Counted from the first letter of the stretch, positions 14,368 through 23,887 are shown. The stretch: DNA of 45,200 nucleotides from Candidatus Latescibacterota bacterium (GCA_021295655.1 JAGWBX010000011.1:1-45200), one strand, 5' to 3'. Numbers and translations: made by a program. The notes: generated from the letters alone by a model not told the origin.

Positions 14368-15771
14368 CTAGGTCACGGACAATTCGTGGTTCCACTGAAA
14401 GACGTCGTTTTCTTGTTCGCAATGGCTCATTGCCGCACCGATGGCGTCGTGCAGCAGGTTGAGCATCCTGTCTGCCTGTGCGAAGGTCATAACAAGAGCC
14501 GGGGCCAGAACAAGGACGTCGCCGTTGTTGCGCAGGATCATGCCGGCTTTCCGGCAGAAATCGGCGACAAAGCTCCCCACCTTGCCGGGGGGATTCAAAG
14601 GCTCTCTTGTTCCCCGGTTTGCAACGAGTTCCACTGCCCAGAGGGTGCCGAGACCGCGCACGTTTCCCACCAGAGGATACCGGTAGAGTTCTTCCAGCCT
14701 TTTTCGGAAATAATCTCCCAGTTCAGCGGCGCGTTGCACGAGGTTCTCGTTCTGGATGATCCGGATATGGGCAAGTGCGGCGGCGCAGGCGGCGGCGTGG
14801 CCGGCGAAGGTGTGGATGTGCCGGAATCCCGTACCGGCCTTTCGAATGGCCTCCGCTATCTGCTCCGTTGCAATCGCGGCGCCGATGGGAAGATAGCCAC
14901 CCGAAAACCCCTTGGCGACGGTCATGATGTCCGGCGTAACGCCCCAGTTTTCACACGCGAACATCCTCCCGGTGCGGCCGAAACCCGTCTGAATTTCATC
15001 GAAAATGAGCAGGACGCCGTGCCGGTCGCAGAGATCGCGCACGCCCTGCAGATATCCGTCGGGGGGAAGGGGAAAGCCCGTGTTTGATCCGGGGATGGGG
15101 TCCATGATGACGGCGGCGACGGATTTGGGCCCCTCCCATTCAAGAACGGATGCCAGATTCTTGAAGCAGGCCAGCGCGCAGGTTTCCGGGTCCAGGCCGA
15201 GTTCACAGTGATAGCAGTTCGCCGGCATGGCATGGCTGAACCCGGGCAGCAGGGGTTCGTAGGGCTCGCGAGTCCCTGCCAGGCCGGTTGCGGAGAGCGC
15301 GCCGAGCGTTGCCCCGTGGTATGAACCTCTTCGAAAGATGACTTTGTAGCGGTTCTTCTCGCCTTTGGCCCAATGGAAGCTGCGCGCAAGTTTGATGGCC
15401 GCCTCGTTGGCTTCCGAGCCGTCGTTGACAAGGAATGAGACCGAGAGGCGACCCGGTGCGATTTCGGCAAGTTTCGCCGCCAGTCTGACGGCAGGTTCGA
15501 TCAGGACGTCCTGGCCGCCGGGAAAGTAGGCCAGTTTTCGCATTTGTTCGTTCACCGCGTCGATGACTTCGGCGCGGCCGTGTCCGCACAGGGTGGTGAG
15601 CAACGAGGCGAAGGTGTCCAGGTATTCGTTGCCCGCGGCGTCATAAATGTACAGACCGTCGCCATGGGTAATCGTCATCGGGGGTTTATCGGGCTGCTCG
15701 CCCTGGAAGTAGCTTTGCCAGAGGTGGCGCGATTCGGCGATCAGGTCTTTGGATTCGATCGACGCGTTCAT
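14368..15771 (-). CDS. Class III PLP-dependent aminotransferase
   Basis: A 467-residue omega-type aminotransferase. Visible signatures are LVNDGSEANEAAIKLAR (phosphate-binding loop), SYHGATLGALSATG, LLIFDEIQTGFGRTG (Asp contacting the PLP ring nitrogen) and VAKGFSGGYLPIGA, with the PLP lysine at residue 287. The HTFAGHAAACAAALA segment follows. Members move an amino group from an omega-amine, beta-alanine, taurine, GABA or similar donor to pyruvate or 2-oxoglutarate; the donor here is unknown. It lies between an oxidoreductase gene (33 bp upstream) and the E1 alpha gene (66 bp downstream), an arrangement suggesting a catabolic operon. Confidence 0.88.
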   Translation of the reverse strand: MNASIESKDLIAESRHLWQSYFQGEQPDKPPMTITHGDGLYIYDAAGNEYLDTFASLLTTLCGHGRAEVIDAVNEQMRKLAYFPGGQDVLIEPAVRLAAKLAEIAPGRLSVSFLVNDGSEANEAAIKLARSFHWAKGEKNRYKVIFRRGSYHGATLGALSATGLAGTREPYEPLLPGFSHAMPANCYHCELGLDPETCALACFKNLASVLEWEGPKSVAAVIMDPIPGSNTGFPLPPDGYLQGVRDLCDRHGVLLIFDEIQTGFGRTGRMFACENWGVTPDIMTVAKGFSGGYLPIGAAIATEQIAEAIRKAGTGFRHIHTFAGHAAACAAALAHIRIIQNENLVQRAAELGDYFRKRLEELYRYPLVGNVRGLGTLWAVELVANRGTREPLNPPGKVGSFVADFCRKAGMILRNNGDVLVLAPALVMTFAQADRMLNLLHDAIGAAMSHCEQENDVFQWNHELSVT

Positions 15772-15804
15772 GCCGTTTCCCGGGTAAATAGGAAAACCGG
15801 GTTC

Positions 15805-16869
15805 TTATTCGATTTCCACTTCCCGTCCTTTTTCAGCGGACAGGTAAATCGCATCCATCATCTTCTGCACCATCAGCCCATGTTCGGCCGGCGCGAACGT
15901 GGGTTCATCGTAGAGGACGTGGTCGACGAAATTGCGTAATTTCGCCCCGAAAGCAGATCCGAAATCGGATTTCGGCAGCCAGCCCGGTTCGGTGTTTACC
16001 ATGTATCCGTTGTCATCGCGTGCGATCGAGAGTGGGTCCCAGGTGGCGCCGCCTTTATCGCCCATCAGCTGAAAGTTCCATACGTCGGACGGGACGTGGG
16101 CGGCAAAACTGGATTCAACGTGAATGACGGCGCCGTCTTCAAAACGGATCTGGCCCACGGCAAGGTCTTCAACGGTGTAGTTCTCATGGTCCCAGTTCTG
16201 CCATCTGCAGGCGGTTTCCGACTTTCTGTCGCCGAGGTACGTAAAGACGTTTCCGCTGGCAGCCACCGGTCTGGGCGAGCCCATGATGTAGTGGACGGCT
16301 TCCAGCACGTGTACGCCGATGTCCATGAGCGGACCGCCACCCTGGAGTTCCTTACGGCCGAACACTCCCCAGTTAGGAATGCCGCGCCTGCGGAGGGCCT
16401 GCACGCGGCCGAACAGTATTCTCCCCATCCGGCCGCTGTCCACGGCCTTCTTGATAAATTGGGTTTTCGGGTCGAAGCGGTGCTGAAAGCCGATGACGAG
16501 CTTGCGGCCGTGGTTTCTGGCCGCGTCGAGCATGGCTTTCCCTTCGCGTGCGTTCATGGCCAGGGGTTTTTCGACAATGACGTGAGCGCCCGCATCGAGT
16601 GCGGCAATGGCGGCGGGCGCGTGGATGCCGTTCGGCGTGCAGACGCTTACGGCATCGGGCCTGACTTTGCCCAGCATGGTCTCGTAGTCCGCAAAGCAAT
16701 TGGCAATGCCGTACTCTTTCGAACGTCCTTCAAGGGCCGCCTCGGAGATGTCCGCCATAGCGACCATTTCCACGTCATCCATCTCGGAGAAACAACGCAT
16801 GTGGGTGCCGGCGATGCCTCCAGCGCCGATAAAGGCGATACGGAGTTTTCTGCGTTCGGATGCGGCCAT
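15805..16869 (-). CDS. Gfo/Idh/MocA-family oxidoreductase
   Basis: A 354-residue NAD(P)-dependent sugar or inositol dehydrogenase-like protein. The Rossmann motif GAGGIAGTH is at about residue 15, EKPLAMN (the catalytic Lys of the EKP motif) near residue 100, and the C-terminal alpha/beta domain contains GGGPLMDIGVHVLEAVHYIMG with the usual Asp and His. It belongs to the minus-strand run ending with the E1 genes. The substrate is probably a sugar or cyclitol, but nothing in the sequence fixes it. GGA precedes the ATG by about 7 bases. Confidence 0.88.
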   Translation of the reverse strand: MAASERRKLRIAFIGAGGIAGTHMRCFSEMDDVEMVAMADISEAALEGRSKEYGIANCFADYETMLGKVRPDAVSVCTPNGIHAPAAIAALDAGAHVIVEKPLAMNAREGKAMLDAARNHGRKLVIGFQHRFDPKTQFIKKAVDSGRMGRILFGRVQALRRRGIPNWGVFGRKELQGGGPLMDIGVHVLEAVHYIMGSPRPVAASGNVFTYLGDRKSETACRWQNWDHENYTVEDLAVGQIRFEDGAVIHVESSFAAHVPSDVWNFQLMGDKGGATWDPLSIARDDNGYMVNTEPGWLPKSDFGSAFGAKLRNFVDHVLYDEPTFAPAEHGLMVQKMMDAIYLSAEKGREVEIE

Positions 16870-16872
16870 TCG

Positions 16873-16995
16873 TTATTCCAGGCTGAAGTGGGATATCTTG
16901 TTGATGGACGTAATCGGGATTTCAGGAAGCTGGATGCCCAACGATATCTTCTGACCGGCGGACATGCAACCGGAAAAACCCACCCGTTCCGGCAT
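16873..16995 (-). CDS. Possible small protein (40 residues)
   Basis: In the 154-bp gap between the dockerin gene and the oxidoreductase gene, a frame starts MPERVGFSGC and ends INKISHFSLE with a stop 3 bases before the next ATG. Its composition is not repetitive and its placement fits an operon member, but the ribosome site is weak (GGTGA directly before the ATG) and I know no relative. It may be chance. Confidence 0.2.
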   Translation of the reverse strand: MPERVGFSGCMSAGQKISLGIQLPEIPITSINKISHFSLE

Positions 16996-17023
16996 TCACC
17001 GGGGATTGGCGGGTCCGTCCACG

Positions 17024-19069
17024 CTAGAAAATGGTGGCGGACCTGAGTACCGCGCCGGTCGCGAAATAAATCTCTTTACCCAGAATCGGACCGGCGATCC
17101 GGATCCCGTTGTCCACGCGAAGCACTTCCTCAATCTGACGGGTTGAGGGGTCCAGACTGTAGATGAGCGTACTGGTGAAGCCGTATATCTTGCCGTCCGG
17201 ACCGTTTTGCAGGCCCAGGTCGAGGGGACGGCCGCCGGGCAGGGGGAGTCGGTGGGTAAAGGTGCGGGTGCCGGGATCGAACACAAAGAGCTCGTCGAGA
17301 CCGCGGCCCCGAACCGTGCCGTATAGCATGCCGTCGGGTCCCGCGAGCAACGCGTTGAAAACCGATGCGGGCGCGCTTCCACGCTCGATCGTGCCTTCCC
17401 AGGCCTTCGCTTCCGTCTGGTAGTTCCAGAGGAAGAGTGTGGCTTCGCTGACGCGGGGCCGGGTGCCGCTGCCGCCGCTGATCGTGGTACCCACGGCGAT
17501 GAGCTTCTGCGATTCCAGGTGGGCCAGGGTATAGCAACTGGCGTCGCCCGCGATACGTTTGTAGGACTTTCTTTCTTCCGTAAAGGGATCATAGTAGGCT
17601 AGGGGTCCGCCCCACCGGCCATAGTCGGGTACGGACGCGATCCAGACCCTGCCCATCGGGCCCGCAAGCGTGGAACGGGGCCGGTAGGAGATGTCGTCCA
17701 GCCGGCCCAGATCGCGGGGGTTGTCTTCCGGTCCCGTGCCAAACTGGTAGGGAAGGGCAGGGTCGTACACCGAAATGCGAGCTGCCGGATAGGAGGAGAT
17801 GTAGAGTTTGCCCTGGTGGTTTGCCATCGAATAGGCCTCGCCGGCGGAACGGGAGCACTTGCCCAGGTCGATCAGTTCACTGGAGAGGGGGTTGAACCTG
17901 AAGAGGTGCAAGGGCAGAATGCTCGAGCCGTAGATCAATCCGTCGGGGCCCGTGTGGATATAGAAAATGTCGCTCCCACTGGCCTTGTAATCGAGTTCGA
18001 ACGTGCGGACGCTGCCGAAGGAACGGCGGATGCTGAGTGTGCGATTGATCTGTTCCGAGGCATCCGAAAAAAAGAACGTGCTGCCGTCGGGAAGCGTGGG
18101 AGGCGGCATGCGGCCCGGCAGCGTTGCAACGGCGATTCCTTCGTTCCCTGAAATCAGGAAATTGCCGTAGTCCGACGTGATCACGTAGAGGTTGCCGTCT
18201 CGCCTTCTCTCCAGCGTAAGCGATCCCTGTCCCTTGAACGTAATCGGACCTGCGAGATAGCGCTTCTGTGTTGAAGGATCAAACACGACGACGTGGGGCC
18301 GGGTCTGCCGGATCAGGCAGGCGATCTTGCCGTCTGGCGCAACCAGGGGATAGTTGTACAGATCAACCTCGGACATTCGACCGTAGCGGGTGAACTCGCC
18401 GGTTTTCGGGTCGTAAACCGTAAGGTCGGCCCCCGGATAGCTGCCGATCCAGATGCGGCCGTTCCGGTCTTCATCCATGCGGCACGGGAAGGTGGCGGCC
18501 CCCGGGTTGATGGCGCCCAGGTCCAGAAGGGCGTTCAGACGGGGATCGAAACAGAGGAGGTGGCCGGCGTACGCGGATCCGATGTAGAGGCGGCCGGAAC
18601 GGCTCATCAGGGTGGCGGTGGGGTAGTTGGAGCGCGGCACAGGGGAAACGAACTGGTGGAACTCGCCGGTTTCGGGGTCGACCTGCAGGACGAACAGGTT
18701 GTCGGCCTGTTGCCCCATCGTGACGTACACGCGGGGGCGGCCCTCATCGTTCCGGCCGGGATGGAGCCGGACCCAGTTGACGGAACGTACCGGGATCCCG
18801 ATATCGCGGACCCGGGGGATGGGGGCGCCGGTACGTCCGAACGACCTGGCGAAGCGCACGAAGTCCCCGAAGCCGACGGTGCCGTCCCCATCCAGGTCGT
18901 ACAGGACCTGCCCGGTGCCGAAAGCCCGTGCAAACAGAATGAAATCCTGGAAGTCGACGGCGTCGTCGCCGTTGAAGTCGGCTTCTGGCGGCGCTTCGCT
19001 GACCTGCGCGTACAGCGTTGGAGCCGCGCAGAGGAAAACGGCCAGTAACAGGACGGTTCGAGCGGTCAT
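17024..19069 (-). CDS. Secreted dockerin-type EF-hand plus beta-propeller protein
   Basis: A 681-residue exported protein. Residues 1-21 form a signal peptide ending in LYAQ. Two calcium-binding dockerin-like repeats follow: DFNGDDAVDFQDFILFARAFG (about 31-51) and DLDGDGTVGFGDFVRFARSFG (about 58-78). From residue 95 to the end, repeated blade-like units (GRLYIGSAYAGHLLCFDP, GRIWIGSYPGADLTVYDP, GKLYISSYPAARISVYDP, GMLYGTVRGRGLDELFVFDP) make a beta-propeller like those of virginiamycin-B-lyase-type proteins. The N-terminal position of the dockerin pair is usual in planctomycete, Poribacteria and Latescibacteria proteins, where a cellulosome is not implied. Function is unknown; binding or a lyase activity on a glycan is possible. 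AGGG precedes the ATG by 6 bases. Confidence 0.8.
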   Translation of the reverse strand: MTARTVLLLAVFLCAAPTLYAQVSEAPPEADFNGDDAVDFQDFILFARAFGTGQVLYDLDGDGTVGFGDFVRFARSFGRTGAPIPRVRDIGIPVRSVNWVRLHPGRNDEGRPRVYVTMGQQADNLFVLQVDPETGEFHQFVSPVPRSNYPTATLMSRSGRLYIGSAYAGHLLCFDPRLNALLDLGAINPGAATFPCRMDEDRNGRIWIGSYPGADLTVYDPKTGEFTRYGRMSEVDLYNYPLVAPDGKIACLIRQTRPHVVVFDPSTQKRYLAGPITFKGQGSLTLERRRDGNLYVITSDYGNFLISGNEGIAVATLPGRMPPPTLPDGSTFFFSDASEQINRTLSIRRSFGSVRTFELDYKASGSDIFYIHTGPDGLIYGSSILPLHLFRFNPLSSELIDLGKCSRSAGEAYSMANHQGKLYISSYPAARISVYDPALPYQFGTGPEDNPRDLGRLDDISYRPRSTLAGPMGRVWIASVPDYGRWGGPLAYYDPFTEERKSYKRIAGDASCYTLAHLESQKLIAVGTTISGGSGTRPRVSEATLFLWNYQTEAKAWEGTIERGSAPASVFNALLAGPDGMLYGTVRGRGLDELFVFDPGTRTFTHRLPLPGGRPLDLGLQNGPDGKIYGFTSTLIYSLDPSTRQIEEVLRVDNGIRIAGPILGKEIYFATGAVLRSATIF

Positions 19070-19203
19070 TGCGGTGCCCTGGTGGGGGACTTTTCCGCCT
19101 GGAGTGCGGCGGCTCGGTTAATGGCGTCGAGAATGGCGCGGCGGTTGTCCTGCCGATCGGCGGTCTGTCGTGTCTGCGCGAGGGCGGTGCCTAACAAGCT
19201 CAT
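19066..19203 (-). CDS. Small ORF coupled to the dockerin gene (45 residues)
   Basis: A 45-codon frame starting MSLLGTALAQTRQ ends with TGA inside an ATGA overlap with the start of the dockerin/propeller gene. This 4-base overlap is the classic sign of translational coupling. An in-frame TAA lies just upstream, so this ATG is the earliest start. The product is hydrophilic and helical (RQDNRRAILDAINRAAALQ), with no signal or membrane segment. The ribosome site is weak. It could be a small regulator or just a leader peptide. Confidence 0.4.
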   Translation of the reverse strand: MSLLGTALAQTRQTADRQDNRRAILDAINRAAALQAEKSPTRAPQ

Positions 19204-19296
19204 GAGTATCTCTTACCGGAGGGAATTCTGAAATCAGTTGTGTCCCTTATATCTACCCGTTTCCTTCGAATCCTGCCGGCATTCTCGCCACATGCG

Positions 19297-20304
19297 CTAC
19301 GCGGGCTGATACAGTCCGCCGCCGTCAAGCGCCAGTTCGGCGATCCGCGTGGCGCGCAGGCCGTCTTCACCGGTAACGAGGGGATCGGTTCCACTTTGAA
19401 CCCAGTCGGCGAAATGCAGCAACTCATCCCGGAACATGTTTTTCTTTTCAAAGGTGATGACTTCCTCTTCGCCGTCAGCCAGGGAAAGGAGATAGGCGCC
19501 CTGCGTGTCGGCGTCGTACTTGCCTTCGACCTTCTTCGGATCGTAGTTCCCGGGAAATGAGAGTGCGCCATTGGGACCGATAATGTCCGTACCCCCTCTG
19601 GGACGAACGCCGGCCGGCAGTCCCCAGGACCAGGAACACATAATGGCGTCGCCACGTTCAAAGCGGACGAGGACGGTGCCCGTATCCCAGGCGCTGGACG
19701 TGTGGTGAATTTTGATGGGCATGGACTTGACTTCCACGGGTTCGCCGAAACAGTGGACCGCGAAGTCGTAGTTGTGGACCATGCCGTCGATCATCGGCCC
19801 GCCGCCCTGAAAGCGGTCCATGAAGAACGGGCTGCCCGGGGGCGAGCCGCCGGAGATCTGGCGCCAGAGAACGGGGCTGCCCAACCGGCCGGATTCGACG
19901 ACTTTTCTGACCGTGCCCCAGTCGTTGTCGAAACGCCTGACGAAACCGATCTGGAGTTTAACGTTATTTCTTTGGCACGCCTGGATCATACGATAACAGT
20001 CGTACGAATTCATCGCCATGGGTTTCTGGCAAAAGATGTGTTTGCCGGCCTCCGCGGAGGCGATCGCCATCTCCGGATGGAGGAAGGTGGGCGTGCAGAT
20101 CATGACGGCGTCAATATCGGCTTCGCCAAGCAGCACCCTGTAATCCGCGTACCCCTGACGCATACCGAATCTTTCCCTGAAATGGTCGAGTTGCGCCGGA
20201 CGCACATCCGCACCGGCGACCACCCGGACGCAATTGTCGTCCCATACGGAATTCAGCTGATGGGTTGAAATGCCCGCGCATCCGAAGACACCGAGTTTAA
20301 CCAT
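19297..20304 (-). CDS. Gfo/Idh/MocA-family oxidoreductase
   Basis: A 335-residue Rossmann-fold dehydrogenase. GVFGCAGIS binds the dinucleotide near residue 5, ICTPTFLHPEMAI is typical, and the catalytic motif reads QKPMAMN rather than EKP, keeping the Lys. GGGPMIDGMVHNYDFAVHCFG in the C-terminal domain provides the Asp and His residues. AAAGGA lies 8 bases before the ATG, a strong ribosome site. It is the first gene of the minus-strand run leading to the dockerin, aminotransferase and E1 genes. A sugar or inositol substrate is likely but unproven. Confidence 0.88.
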   Translation of the reverse strand: MVKLGVFGCAGISTHQLNSVWDDNCVRVVAGADVRPAQLDHFRERFGMRQGYADYRVLLGEADIDAVMICTPTFLHPEMAIASAEAGKHIFCQKPMAMNSYDCYRMIQACQRNNVKLQIGFVRRFDNDWGTVRKVVESGRLGSPVLWRQISGGSPPGSPFFMDRFQGGGPMIDGMVHNYDFAVHCFGEPVEVKSMPIKIHHTSSAWDTGTVLVRFERGDAIMCSWSWGLPAGVRPRGGTDIIGPNGALSFPGNYDPKKVEGKYDADTQGAYLLSLADGEEEVITFEKKNMFRDELLHFADWVQSGTDPLVTGEDGLRATRIAELALDGGGLYQPA

Positions 20305-20391
20305 GTTTTTTTCCTTTGTGTTTTGTATTTTGGATCGTCCGGTCCATCCCTCGAGATTCGGAACGTAATCCGGAATTCCGTACGTGACCGG

Positions 20392-21462
20392 CTACGGCTT
20401 CAACCATTTCTTCAGAAATTGAAGGCTCCTGTCCAGCCGAATCTCGTGGCCGCCTTCGTGAAGGTCAATTTCGATATTTTCGGACAAACCGAGTCTGGCG
20501 TAGTGTTCACAGGCCTGGTGATACTCGTCGAGCATCATCGGCCACCAGGCGATTCCATCGGCCTTGCCCTGCTCTACCAGCAGTGGACGGGGACAGATGA
20601 GCGAGACCAGGTCGCTGTCGGTGAACGCGCTGAGCCAGCCGGGAATCCAGACGTGCTCCTCGTTGACGGAAAGAAAGCAGCTGTAACGGGGGTCGTCCAC
20701 GGCCATTTTGTTGCGCCTGTGGTTGAACCAGGCGCAGACCACGGCGGCCCTGATGCGGGGCTCGACCGGAGTCGTGAACATGGTGTAGGCGCCCCCAAGG
20801 CTGATACCGTACATGGCGGTGCGTTCGATATCTACTTCAGGGCGAGTTTCCAGGTAGTCCAGAAGCCGCTGAGTGCGGAAGACTTCAAGGCCCCACAGGG
20901 TTTTGCCAAGCAGCTTGCAGAGGCGTTCCTGCCGCGCCCGGGCAGGGCCGCCCATGATGTTCATCGGAGCGATCACGGCGAATCCCTCTTCCGCCAGGCA
21001 GCGGGCGTAGGATTTGTAGGTATCGTTCGGATCGTCCAGGCCGAATGCCTTTTCGGGCGACGACCCGATACCGTGCTGGGCGATGACGAGCGGGGCGGGA
21101 CCGTCCGAGCCCCTGGGCAGGGCGAGTATTCCGCGCCCTCGCAGATTGCCGAGTAATCTGATGGTAATCCACCAGGCGGTGAACCTGTCGTTTTCGTACC
21201 ACGGATCCAGCACCGGTTCGAGTTCTGTTCCGTCGTACTCGAAGACGCCGATCGTTTCCTGCCAGCGGCGGCGATTGACTTCGACCGAGCGCTCGAAGGC
21301 TTCAACCGAGCTGTAGTCCCGATTCCAGTGCGCGGTCTGGCGCGGGCCGTAGTTCAGGATCTCGCTTCGGAGAAAGTCTTCCGTCTCGTTTCGAAGCAGG
21401 CGCTGGCGGTCGGTGATCCAGCGGCTGATGACCTCGGCCGGTTGAGTATAAGGGTTCGCCAT
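20392..21462 (-). CDS. Alpha/beta-hydrolase (acetyl-xylan-esterase / dienelactone-hydrolase-like)
   Basis: A 356-residue hydrolase. The HGIG segment (oxyanion region) precedes the nucleophile elbow YGISLGGAYTMF with its Ser. Asp is probably in EQGKADGIAW and His in HEGGHEIRLD. It resembles bacterial acetyl esterases acting on carbohydrate esters. No signal peptide is seen, so it is probably cytoplasmic. The start at 21462 follows AGGAG by 7 bases; the nine-codon longer frame lacks a site. It is divergent from the GWxTD gene. Confidence 0.82.
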   Translation of the reverse strand: MANPYTQPAEVISRWITDRQRLLRNETEDFLRSEILNYGPRQTAHWNRDYSSVEAFERSVEVNRRRWQETIGVFEYDGTELEPVLDPWYENDRFTAWWITIRLLGNLRGRGILALPRGSDGPAPLVIAQHGIGSSPEKAFGLDDPNDTYKSYARCLAEEGFAVIAPMNIMGGPARARQERLCKLLGKTLWGLEVFRTQRLLDYLETRPEVDIERTAMYGISLGGAYTMFTTPVEPRIRAAVVCAWFNHRRNKMAVDDPRYSCFLSVNEEHVWIPGWLSAFTDSDLVSLICPRPLLVEQGKADGIAWWPMMLDEYHQACEHYARLGLSENIEIDLHEGGHEIRLDRSLQFLKKWLKP

Positions 21463-21511
21463 CGAATTCTCCTGAAACACCGCTGCCACGTGTCGAAACG
21501 CGGGCTGCCGA

Positions 21512-21541
21512 AATATAAGCCGTAGACCGCATTTTCCCCAA
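21512..21541 (-). promoter_or_regulatory. Possible sigma70 promoter for the esterase gene
   Basis: On the minus strand TTGGGG (21536-21541) is followed after 18 bases by TATATT (21512-21517, 5 of 6 to consensus). The leader would be about 43 nt. Confidence 0.35.
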
Positions 21542-21691
21542 CTGGGATATCGTTCCGTTGGAAGGACCGGAGAACTTTTCTACCGGTCGTTCGTATACAT
21601 GATACTGGGCATTTATTTCTTTGTCAAACTGCCATTTGTGGCGATGTTACAGGTTTTGGGAGGTTGGACGCCACCTGTACCAGGAGGGTGT

Positions 21692-23806
21692 ATGCGGGCA
21701 TTGGTTTTTGTGATTGCAGCAGCCATTCCGGTTTTCGCGGCGCAGGCCGAAGCCGCCCGGGCGGTCTCGGCGCGTGTAGACTCGCTCCTTGCGGCGGCAT
21801 CGGATACAGCGGTCGAATACCGGACACGCGAAAAGCTCATCAGGGAGGCGGTCCGGCAGGATCAGTCAGGATGGGCAATGTACGAGCTCGCCCGACTCTA
21901 CAGCGATGAGAGCACACCGGGTACCCGCAGGCAGGCCTCCACGTGGCTGCAACGGGCGATTCGGAAAGACAGGACGAATATCGATTTTCGGATCGAGTAC
22001 GCGAGGGTCCTTTGGGCCCTGGGCAGAAGAGGCCATGCCTACAAGATCGCGAAAAAAGCCATCGACATGAATCCGGACCACGTCGGCGCGCTGTACCTGG
22101 CCGGCCGGTATGCGGCCTGGCAGATGTCGCGATATCTCGAAGGCGAGCGCATCGACTATCAATATGACGACCTGGGCAATCGGCGAACCAGATCATTCAG
22201 TCTGGAAAGATTCGGGGAGAAGGACCGGGACCAGGCGATCGGATATCTGACCAGGGCTCTGAATGTCGATCCGGAGCACAGACCTTCGCTGTTACTGCTG
22301 GGACTGGTGTATTACGAAGCCCGGATGCCGGAAAAAATGGCGGCGCTTTTCGAGGACTTCCTGAATCGCCGGCCGGAGGATCCGGACGTCCATTTCTTTT
22401 TGGGACTGGCATACCAGGCGCAGGACGAACTCCAGCGCGCCTATCCCGCCTATGTGAACGGTTTGAAACGGATGTCCGGTCGCGAACAGCAGTTCATGAT
22501 GTCCGTATTCATGCTGGTGGGCAAACAGGACGTGGAGGCTGGCGAAGACCTCCCCGACGACGAGGCGTTGCGGGCATTCTGGACCGGACGCGATCCGTTG
22601 TTCCTCACGCCGGTTAACGAACGCCTGATGGAGCACTGCGGAAGGGTGGCGTACGTCAACCTTCGTTTCGGAGATCCGGAACGTGGAATTGCGGGCTGGA
22701 CGACGGACAAGGGTCAGGCGTATATCCGGTATGGACGTCCGGAGGCAAGGAGTGTCCGGCCGCCGGAGATCGATACCGGTCTGGATGAGCCGGTCTGGTA
22801 CCAGGATCATCTGTTCTGGCTGAGCCAGCAGGGGACGACGCCGTTTAAACATCGTTCCCGTCTGGAGATGTGGGACTACGGCGGGTTTCGGCTGCTGTTT
22901 GCGAATACGGATACGCGGGATACCTGGCGCTATCGGGTGGGTTGGTTGGGAAGACAGCCGGTGGATTTCGAGAGGCTGACGGCAAAGTTGCCCGAATACT
23001 ATAAGGACCCATACAAATGGGAGCGTTACGATGCCCCGTACCAGATGGCCCGGTTCCGCGGGGAAGGGGACAAGGCCAGAGTGGAGGTATACTACGCGCT
23101 TCCGGGAGAGGAAGTACAACACAAAGAGGCGCAAACCGGGGCGCAGGCGGTGGAAATACGCCAGGGACTGTTTCTGTTCGATGCGGATTGGGACACCCTG
23201 AGGAGGGACGTCGGAAGGGTCGACGTCATGCCGTGGGTTCAGTATGAAGCGACTCGGGAAGGGTATCTGTTTACCGGCGAGAAGCTGATGCTGTCGCCCG
23301 GTAAATACTTCATCGCGGCGGAGGCTGAGGACAGGAAGACAAAATCAATAGGTACGTTCCGGAGCGTATTGCAGATTGGGGAATTCGGATACGATTCGCT
23401 GAGCGTGAGCGATATGCTGCTTGCGCGACGGATTGTCGAAAGGGAGCAGGCGCCCTACGGACGGGAGCGGTATCTCATTCTGCCCAATCCGCTCAAACAG
23501 TACCGGCAGGGCGCGCAGGCGTACTTTTACTTTGAAATCTACAATCTGCGGAAGGACCGGTTCGGCGCCACCAACTATCAGATAACCTACCAGATTCGTA
23601 CCTTAAAGGAAGACGGTGCGGAGGAGAAACCGGAATGGACAACGGCGGTCTCCTATACCCATAAGGGTTCGCAGGCGTGGGAGCCGATATACCAGGCGTT
23701 GAACCTGGAGATGTTTCCCGGCCCCCGGGACTTTCGGGTGAATGTCCTCGACATGAACAGCCGGCAGGAAGTGAGCACGGCGACGTCTTTTCGTGTGATG
23801 TGGTAG
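21692..23806 (+). CDS. Secreted TPR plus GWxTD-domain protein
   Basis: A 704-residue exported protein. Residues 1-21 (MRALVFVIAAAIPVFAAQAEA) act as a signal peptide. Several TPR-like helical repeats cover about residues 50-270 (AMYELARLYSD, ALYLAGRYAAW, SLLLLGLVYYEAR, VHFFLGLAYQAQ). They are followed by the GWxTD domain, whose signature reads GWTTDKGQAYIRYGRP near residue 340, and by beta-rich domains to the C-terminus. The domain occurs widely in Bacteroidota, Gemmatimonadota, Latescibacterota and relatives and has no established function. AGGAGG lies just before ATG 21692, so the 31-codon upstream extension is excluded. A terminator follows at 23888. Confidence 0.88.
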   Translation: MRALVFVIAAAIPVFAAQAEAARAVSARVDSLLAAASDTAVEYRTREKLIREAVRQDQSGWAMYELARLYSDESTPGTRRQASTWLQRAIRKDRTNIDFRIEYARVLWALGRRGHAYKIAKKAIDMNPDHVGALYLAGRYAAWQMSRYLEGERIDYQYDDLGNRRTRSFSLERFGEKDRDQAIGYLTRALNVDPEHRPSLLLLGLVYYEARMPEKMAALFEDFLNRRPEDPDVHFFLGLAYQAQDELQRAYPAYVNGLKRMSGREQQFMMSVFMLVGKQDVEAGEDLPDDEALRAFWTGRDPLFLTPVNERLMEHCGRVAYVNLRFGDPERGIAGWTTDKGQAYIRYGRPEARSVRPPEIDTGLDEPVWYQDHLFWLSQQGTTPFKHRSRLEMWDYGGFRLLFANTDTRDTWRYRVGWLGRQPVDFERLTAKLPEYYKDPYKWERYDAPYQMARFRGEGDKARVEVYYALPGEEVQHKEAQTGAQAVEIRQGLFLFDADWDTLRRDVGRVDVMPWVQYEATREGYLFTGEKLMLSPGKYFIAAEAEDRKTKSIGTFRSVLQIGEFGYDSLSVSDMLLARRIVEREQAPYGRERYLILPNPLKQYRQGAQAYFYFEIYNLRKDRFGATNYQITYQIRTLKEDGAEEKPEWTTAVSYTHKGSQAWEPIYQALNLEMFPGPRDFRVNVLDMNSRQEVSTATSFRVMW

Positions 23807-23887
23807 AAGGCGGGGAGGCCGGCCTCAAGCGATGGATATCCTGCCTCGCGCGCAGCTGAATTCCATCTCCGCATTCATTGCAAGAAG

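Noticed and set aside
12470..15087. Long plus-strand frames of 293 and 342 codons antisense to the E1 and aminotransferase genes
   Set aside because: Antisense shadows caused by high GC; the minus-strand proteins have full family motifs.
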